A DNA stretch of 45,000 bases, from assembly GCA_009746045.1 (NCBI GenBank), contig RPFO01000551.1, forward strand, positions 7,501 to 52,500. The letters are read 5' to 3'. Shown here piece after piece: positions 28,348 through 45,000 of this stretch (position 1 is its first letter; every line of letters starts with the position of its first letter). This DNA comes from Mesostigma viride (taxonomy: Eukaryota; Streptophyta; Mesostigmatophyceae; Mesostigmatales; Mesostigmataceae). The notes beneath the pieces are model-generated. The model was not told where the DNA came from, made no database searches, and saw nothing but the letters and a program-made list of their open reading frames with translations. The translations under genes and the position numbers were made by a program.

Positions 28348-30980
28348 ATTCTGATTCCCGTATGTTTGCACACGCGGGCGCCTCCCCACGGGAGGGGGTT
28401 CGTTGTCCTCTATGACCTGGGCCCACTTGGCCTTGTCCATCATCTTGTGCCAAATCACGGAGAGACGTAGCCCCCCCATGTCTGCGACTAGCTGTTCTTT
28501 GAAGGTGGAAAAAAGGTTGCTATTTGCTCGAGCCTAGTATTGTTGGTGGTCTCCTCGACGGGAAGTCGCTCGATTTTCCTGTCACGCACACTTTGGCATT
28601 TACGAGCTCAAGACTCCGCAGACCTACTTGCAACTGTGAGTACATTACGAGCTTCAGCCTGGTTGACCTAGGTAGACAAATACGCTACAACCAGAGGGCA
28701 CTAATTCAAATCAGAGACGCTGAAACTCTGCAGCGATTGTATCATAGTTGTCTCGCTTAATAGTAGTTGGAAGGACAACAAGACCATTTGAAAAAAACAG
28801 GGGTGGGCATGGGCAAGCAGCGTTTAGAGCTGGGCTTTGCACAACAGCAATACTGGCAGTGAGCAACGCAGCGGGGCATTGACATAGTGTCCAGGCATAG
28901 TTGTCTCACTTCACATTGACCACACAGCAATAGCTCAGCGCAAAAGACAGAAATATACTACATGCACCCAACCCCAACTTGAGAAAAAAAGACAAACACT
29001 CCAACCACCTTTGGCAAAGTTTCCAATGGGAAATGACTCAATTGGGTGTCTAACTTATTACCGACATAAGTGGAACAACAACCCAGCAGCAAAATCATAA
29101 CATGGCGGCATAGGTGACTTGAAACCAATGAAAGCCAACACCACACCGCTGTGTCACCAGACCATCTCAGTCCCACCGCTGGCAAAAAACACCATCACTC
29201 AGTGCCTCCCAAACCCAGTCCTGGATATGGGAAAGCAAAGAAAACCCAAGGGCCCACTTCCCCCAACGTTGTTCATACAGCTGCTTGTACGCAGATACAA
29301 GAGACGCAGATATATGACAGCGGTAACAAATTGGCACATCTAGGGATAGGACAGAAAATCGATGTCAAACCTGCCAGAAAAATATAGGCAATTGCTGTCC
29401 ACATCAGCAAACGACGGTAACAGGATAATGCTAAACACAAAAGAACTAGACTCACCTCTACTCCCCACACGAGTAATGGAACATCTAGACAACCCCACAA
29501 GCACAAAGGGGCTGCTCTGGCACAGATAAAATTGGTACAAATGATAGTGATAAGGGGGGGGCTGAGGAAGCAGGGTCTGCACAAGCGGTCCCTGTGGTTG
29601 GCGACGGCATGCGGCCAGTAATACCTGACGCAATACAACAAGTCTAGTTACCTGACATTTGTAACCTTTGACACATTGCCTCCCACAAAACTCTAGACAG
29701 TGCAACCTGCGTGACACAGGCTGAGTGAAGCAAGAGATCTCTTGATAACAGACACAGAACACAGGCAGCAAAAGGCATCCCCGCAGCCCTACGCCCCACA
29801 GACATACTGCAGAGACCGGAATGTTAAGGCACAAAAAGGAAACAAACACTTGACATACATACCGCGAAAGGATCATACAGCCAGCTAGTGTACAAGCCAG
29901 GGCACAACCAATACAAGTAGGAGAAAACCAGTAGGGTACCACATGCACACCCGAGCCCTTACCCATGCCAGTCATCCTCCCTAGGGTGTACAACCATGCG
30001 GACAACCTGGCGTTTGCCGGGGCGTGCCCTCCAAGAAGGGATATATCCCTAACCGCATAAATGGGTACGACCTTGCTAGGCTCGCCATCCATGCAGTTCA
30101 TATGTGCCGTGTATACTAGGACACTAGAGTGTGATGGAAGCTAGGGCACTGCGCTATGTTAACCAGCCTGCCGCTAGCTGCCGATGCGACCCGGCACCAC
30201 GGCGCACGGCTGGCTCACAGCTAAGGAAGGAACGAGGTGCTTTCACTGCTACAGCGGCTAGAAAGAATGCACAACGACCTGTAAGCTGCTGTGGCCTCTA
30301 CCAATGGATTGGAGCGCACACCCATCCAGCACAGTGACCTGATACAGGGCGTTGCTCTAAACTTGTAAATGACTACGAAAATTTATTGCTCTAAACTTGT
30401 GGCACCACAAGGACAGCATTAGAGGGTACGGAGGGAACGGTGTACACAGCAAGGCCCTGCATGCAATGCACCCAGTTAACTAGATACTTGCACAAACGCA
30501 CACCCAAGTGAAAGTAAAACACTGCAGGTGGGACCACCACAGCATGCACAACCTCCATAGACAGAGAATAAAGTTATGCCAAAGCTAGCGCAAAAAAAAA
30601 CTCCCTTATATACTCTGGAAAATAAACATTCCTGATGGCAGAATAGAATATTAAAAGCAAGCACTGGCTAAAAAGAAGAGACACCACACACATAAAACCG
30701 ACAAGTGAAACATGTATAACTAGCGCTACATTTCTGGCACAGGTTACACCATAACTAGGAGCATCACATGCTGTAATACAAGCATGTCCATGAACTTAGG
30801 CAAAAAAAGATAACTGGAATCGGCAGCAATTTCATTCACTAGCCAAGTTCCATGATGCCTTATGGAGCACTACAGTACTCCACAGTGCGCAGCGTGCTCA
30901 TCATCAAGCAAAACCTTCTCAACTACAAGGTTTTATTGGTCTCCAAAAAGCTCAAGAGAAGTTGCATGCGATGCCAAGTT
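28348..30980. other. Intergenic region with no supported gene
   Basis: About 2.6 kb of moderate-GC sequence. A minus-strand fragment near 28400-28500 (WHKMMDKAKWAQVIED) could be more LINE debris. A 253-codon ATG-initiated minus-strand frame at 29340-30101 is Cys/Leu-rich, has no recognised domain and no homologous block elsewhere in the window. I do not treat it as a gene. Confidence 0.4.
29340..30101 (-). CDS. Doubtful 253-codon ORF, no recognised domain
   Basis: Starts with ATG (MNCMDGEPSK) and stays open for 762 bp, longer than neighbouring chance frames. Composition is Cys-, Leu- and Val-rich with hydrophobic patches. It lies 1.1 kb downstream of the eL8 gene on the same strand. No motif supports a function, and chance is a serious alternative. 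Confidence 0.15.
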   Translation of the reverse strand: MNCMDGEPSKVVPIYAVRDISLLGGHAPANARLSAWLYTLGRMTGMGKGSGVHVVPYWFSPTCIGCALACTLAGCMILSRYVCQVFVSFLCLNIPVSAVCLWGVGLRGCLLLPVFCVCYQEISCFTQPVSRRLHCLEFCGRQCVKGYKCQVTRLVVLRQVLLAACRRQPQGPLVQTLLPQPPPYHYHLYQFYLCQSSPFVLVGLSRCSITRVGSRGESSSFVFSIILLPSFADVDSNCLYFSGRFDIDFLSYP

Positions 30981-30985
30981 TTACA
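30981..30985 (-). terminator. Candidate poly(A) signal TGTAA of eL8
   Basis: TTACA on the plus strand, so TGTAA in the transcript, about 190 nt after the eL8 stop codon. TGTAA is the usual chlorophyte poly(A) signal. Confidence 0.45.
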
Positions 30986-31176
30986 TTATTCATAGGTACA
31001 TACAAACATAACTTACTTGCATTCCGTCTAGAAAAAATGCAACCAAAAGGCGGCATGTTGCCTCCCTCCATCCCCAGTGCCATCCACGAGGCCGGCAGTG
31101 CCACGCACAGACCAGGTCATGCCTCAAAAGTGGGAGACTAACAGCTAACGTGCCATTTCCATTCACGGCGCACCAT

Positions 31177-31950
31177 TTAGGACATACGCTGGGCGAGCTC
31201 CTTGGCCGTGATCTTCTCCTTGATCTTAGTCTTGGCCTGGGACTTGCTGCCCATGATACCACCACCCCATGACCTCCTAATCTCATCGAACCGGTCGTTG
31301 TAGTTGGCCTTGATGGCCTCGACCAGCTTGCTGAAGTCGTGCTTGTCCTCGTTCTTCACCGAGGTCAGGCACAGAGCGGTGGCGGTCTTCTGGTGCACGA
31401 CAGCGCCCAGGCGAGCCTTGCTCTTGACAATGCAGTAGGGCACGCCCATCTTGCGGCACAGAGCCGGCAAGAACACGACCAGCTCAATGGGGTCGACGTC
31501 ATGGGCAATCACCACCAGCTGGGCCTTGCCCTGCTCAATCAGGTAGGTGATATGGTTCAGGCCAAACTTGACGACCACGGGCTTCTTGGTCTCCACAGTC
31601 TTGCCCGCAGACTCCGCCTCCGCCCTCTTCGTCAGACGCTCCTTTTTCTCGGCCTTGTCCTCAGGGCGGTACTTCATCAGCATTTTGAACAGATTGGTAG
31701 CGAGGTTCTTATCCAAAGTGCGGGTGAACTGGTTCAGGGCTGGAGGCACCTTAAGCCGCTGCTGGAGCACGCGGCGAGCACGCTGGATCCGAACATACTT
31801 TGGCCACTTAACAAACCGGGTCAAATCCCTCTTTGGGGGGATGGACCCACCGATACCGAAGCTCTTTGGCTTCTTCTCGAAAAGCGGGTTCACAGTGGCC
31901 GCCGGCTTCTTGGCCACGGCGGCAGCCGCCTTCGTCTTCTTTGGTGGCAT
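31177..31950 (-). CDS. RPL7A: Large-subunit ribosomal protein eL8 (L7a), intronless
   Basis: A complete 257-aa frame from ATG at 31950 to TAG at 31177. The N-terminus is basic ([15 protein letters not shown]). Then come family blocks [56 protein letters not shown], the L7Ae core ([60 protein letters not shown]) and the C-terminal [19 protein letters not shown]. Length and order match the cytosolic eL8 family, which binds kink-turn rRNA in the 60S subunit. It has no intron, unlike every other complete gene here. A retrocopy origin is possible, but no A-tract or target duplication is evident, so it is probably the functional gene. It is divergently oriented to the ABCD gene. Confidence 0.97.
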   Translation of the reverse strand: MPPKKTKAAAAVAKKPAATVNPLFEKKPKSFGIGGSIPPKRDLTRFVKWPKYVRIQRARRVLQQRLKVPPALNQFTRTLDKNLATNLFKMLMKYRPEDKAEKKERLTKRAEAESAGKTVETKKPVVVKFGLNHITYLIEQGKAQLVVIAHDVDPIELVVFLPALCRKMGVPYCIVKSKARLGAVVHQKTATALCLTSVKNEDKHDFSKLVEAIKANYNDRFDEIRRSWGGGIMGSKSQAKTKIKEKITAKELAQRMS

Positions 31951-32806
31951 TCTGGCAGCCTACCACACACGGTCTCGCCTGGAAGAGAACGATGTCATTA
32001 CAAGTCCACCATTAAATCACCAGGCGGCGGGTATGGCGCCGCCTCATTGTGCCGCGCCGTGCATGGTATCGACTCGATTTCGCATCGTATTTCGGGGGTC
32101 AAGCCGGGTCGACAGTATCCAAAATCCCATACTCCCTACTAGCGTCCTGTCATGATTACGTACCTAAAATATCACCGTCATGTGAGAGGGTTATACTCGC
32201 TACTATATTCCTCGTAGTACTTACGCTTGACTAACCAACCATTAAGCGGAGAAGCTAAGTACTGTTGCCCGCCCCACAACAACAAGGTTTCAAGTACCTA
32301 CATATGAACTGATCATTGATCAAGTCTCAAGTCTCAACTCTCAAGTCTCAACGAACCGCTGAATGATAGAATTATATTTAAGCAGCTGGGCGAGACAAAG
32401 ATAATTTATGCAGGCACGTGGCTGCTGCGCGCGCCGCGACGTGGTCCCTGGGAAATTTATGGATCGCAAATTCAGGAATGACTTGGCATTTCAGGCAACG
32501 CGCGCGAACATAACACGACACAAAACACGATCCTCTCGCCTAACAACCTGGCATCCGTAGTTATGGTGCGTAACTGCAGCAGGGCCGTGCTAGGTTTTTC
32601 ATAGGTAATCCGGAACAGGTATATCAGCTAAGCAATTGAGCATTTCGCTGGCTCTCAACTTCCCTTCTCAACTCACTTTTTCAAGGCGTAGCCAGGCCAC
32701 CGCATGCGTGCACACGTCGCATAGACTTGTGACTTCTTGTGACTACCGTGCCTCACAGAGACTGCTCATTATCCACTAAACGTTGTCATCAATTGCACCG
32801 TCAATC
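31951..32806. promoter_or_regulatory. Divergent promoter region between eL8 and ABCD genes
   Basis: The 856 bp between two start codons pointing away from each other must carry both promoters and 5' UTRs. A TATATTTA box-like run lies near 32375. Short repeats of CAAGTCTCAA occur at about 32320-32350. Nothing else is recognised. Confidence 0.45.
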
Positions 32807-42537
<9,731 letters not shown>

Positions 42538-45000
42538 GTATGTGGTGCAAGATTTTGTTTTGTTTTTGCTTTTGTTTACATAATATATATATATATTAAG
42601 ATCACTAAGCTCCCAAGAAGACCAGCATTTGATTGAATACAATAAGTGGAGCCCTGCCACAAATGCAGCAGTTAACAGTGGCCTTAAGGTTTCTCAATCC
42701 GCACGCGGAAGAAAGAAGCCTCCAGGGTGGGAGGGAGGGGAAAGAAACAATTGCGGATCATTGCCTGCCTAGCTTGCTTAAGGCATGGTCCGCCGACACA
42801 CAAGCTGACATCATCCTAAATTAAGTAACACCGGCATGCGTCACACGCCGACCTGAACAGTGCTGAAAAAACGCCACTACAAACAATGTGGCCACGCACC
42901 CCCAGGCTAGTGCGTTAACCGTACAGGTAGTTGTACAAGGTTCCCAAGACTGACAAACATAAAACTCGCCCATCGACCCCTTGGGCCGGTCCGAATCCAC
43001 TATACAATAATTAATCACGACTCACTAAAGAACCCAAATCGGTCAAAGATTCGTTAAACAACCAGCCGACCCTACAGGTCCCCAGCTAATCTCAGCTGGT
43101 GCAACCAAATACGAATCTTTGCAGTTAACACTCCGTCTGTGAACTTACAACAGGCGTGGCCCGTAATTTTTCGTAGAATGCAGAATCGCGCCAAATGCGG
43201 GTGCCGGAGCGTCGCGCCGAATCTGGAAAAACGGTTCGATGGGATCCGAGATCCAATGTTGGGCTATTTGAAGTAGTATATTTTTAATTTTTTTTTTTGA
43301 TAGCAAATATTGGTGAATTGCACGTTGCCATATGATGGGGTTTGCTACAAACGTTAACAAAAAAGGGGTGATGAGATGGTTCTAAATTGGGGTATGATGA
43401 TAAAGTTGAGGGCACCAAAAACCTCCTGAACCCAAAAGTACACTACATAATGGACGCTTGGTGAGAAATTCAGCATCAATCATGCACAAGCTTCCAAATA
43501 TCTAGGGACTCAAACCATTACGGGTGACACCCGTAGTAAGAACTAGAATGCTCCATTCTAGCCTTTGGGTGTGCCATTCATGTGGTATGGCCATCTGTGG
43601 TACCATGGCACATCCTCTCATTAGAGGATGATATGGTGATGAAATGGGCACATAGGACATGCTTTTGCACAAGAAATATTTAACTAAAGCTATCAAATGT
43701 AGGGCACAATGAGGGTTCAACCCATAGGGTGCACCTTGCTATGGGTCAAATGCGCCGTGCATGTGGCATGGCCGTCTATGGTGCCATGGCACATCCTCTC
43801 TATTTCGAAATGATATGGTGTTGAAATGGACACATAGGATGATGCTATTTTACAATAAATATGACAGGCAAACGCATACGACGTAACAATATAGCCTGAG
43901 AAACTCATGGCCACGTGCATACCATGAATGTCCGGGAACATCGGTTTACCGCAAGTATCTTTCGGGCCTTGCGAGGTTTGCCCGCGATACGGTTAGCATG
44001 GCATGGCAAGGCATGCTCCCCAAGGGACCGCACACACACATGCACGGCTGGGGCTGTCGCAAAGCACTGCAGGCAGTAATAGCCTGCCATGGGTATTGCA
44101 TGTTACTATAAGGAATCCACAGCCTCTATATACAAACACGCAAAAGGTTCATGCATTATAATGACAGTTGTGAACTTCCAAGCGCTTAACTTCGCAAACC
44201 ATGCCCAAATACCTATTCAGTTATCAGAGTTTATGACAAGGTGTTGCTGTTAAGGTAGCACATCAATAGCATCAGGCAAGATATGTATACAAGCATGAAT
44301 GGACACCCATACCCAGTTCTCTAAACCTCTACCTCGCTTTGGGGGACCGTCTTGCAAGGCTTGCTCGTGACATGGGAAACGTAGCAGCCGGAACTGTCAT
44401 GCATCTTAGAGAAAGCACCCACGTTTACGCAGCGGGGCGCAGCCGCAGAGCGCAGCATTATGCAGTAACCTGCCTTGAAGTCACACCGGCCATGTGCCGT
44501 GATCACATGTGATAAAAACTGGCCGAGTTACAAACCAAAAGTTGCCATAAACCTTCTCCCAGCCGGATGCAGTTAATCTTCACACGCCTCGACACCCGGA
44601 ATCATGAAGCGCGCACTAGCTACTGAAGGTCCTGTCCTCCACGGGCCACCTTTTCTTGAGCATGAACTACATAACCTCAGCGGCACTGCCTGGCCGGGCA
44701 AGGTCTTCTCCCACTACGTAAGGTTCGCTACCCATCGCCTCGAGTGAAATCTGAATTCCTTGCTGCTCCTTGCTCCTTCGACCAAGCAGGACCGTACGTG
44801 ATAAAGGTGTCTTGATCAATCAATCGCCCAACACGGCCGCCAAAAATCCTGATTTAAAGCCGAGGCTCACAGCCCAACCATCAAGGACTGCGTACAGCTC
44901 ATCGCCAGTGCCAAGATTAGGAGCACCCGAGGATACCTCGGCATACGACATCGCGACCGAAGCAGTCGTGACGAAAAGACAGCCTCCTTCTGCAGCCGAC
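42538..45000. other. Region after the last visible ABCD exon
   Basis: Probably a long intron of the ABCD gene. I searched for the expected continuation of the membrane domain and for Walker A/B and ABC signature motifs on the plus strand and found none. No other gene is supported; frames are short on both strands. Confidence 0.5.
43570..43863 (+). repeat. Diverged tandem duplication, unit about 180 bp
   Basis: 43570-43680 and 43752-43863 share phrases such as CCATGGCACATCCTCTC, ATGATATGGTG and CACATAGGA, with many substitutions. Confidence 0.75.

Overview
The window is nuclear DNA of a eukaryote, most likely a green alga (Chlorophyta). The evidence is intron-rich genes with GT-AG introns, a chloroplast-type ABCD half-transporter, a pentatricopeptide (PPR) organelle protein, high-GC exons in lower-GC introns, a short plant/alga-type TTTAGGG tract, and a TGTAA-type poly(A) signal behind the eL8 gene. 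I cannot name the genus. Splice sites were placed by eye from GT/AG context and from agreement of exon phases.

Layout. 170-7414 (+): six-exon gene for an unrecognised nuclear-type protein of about 825 aa. 8109-10702: two nearly identical LTR-like repeats head to tail, with only 2 bp between them, bounded by a 4-bp target duplication. 11151-18861 (-): ER-type membrane protein with a ubiquitin-like domain, resembling Dsc3/HERP/TMUB proteins, in at least seven exons including one of 37 nt. One long intron of it carries an ATC-based compound satellite of about 790 bp. 20066-23287 (+): two-exon PPR protein. 23.5-28.4 kb: a retroelement nest (SINE-like repeats, a tRNA-like SINE in three copies, two ORF2/reverse transcriptase LINE fragments and an ORF1-only LINE). 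31177-31950 (-): intronless ribosomal protein eL8 (RPL7A). 32807-42537 (+): the 5' seven exons of a plastid-type ABCD transporter whose ATPase half is not in view. Its introns hold a second ORF1-only LINE, several long micro/minisatellites and an AT-rich island.

The genes are ordinary housekeeping or organelle genes and form no operon-like pathway. Two divergent pairs (ubiquitin-like/PPR and eL8/ABCD) probably share intergenic promoters. The most interesting material is mobile DNA. An ORF1-only (half-LINE) family shares its terminal hairpin, with a CAAC loop, and its TTAA-repeat tail with a separate ORF2-bearing LINE. The LTR-LTR dimer has target duplications but no internal domain. A tRNA-like SINE carries a perfect GAAA-capped hairpin.
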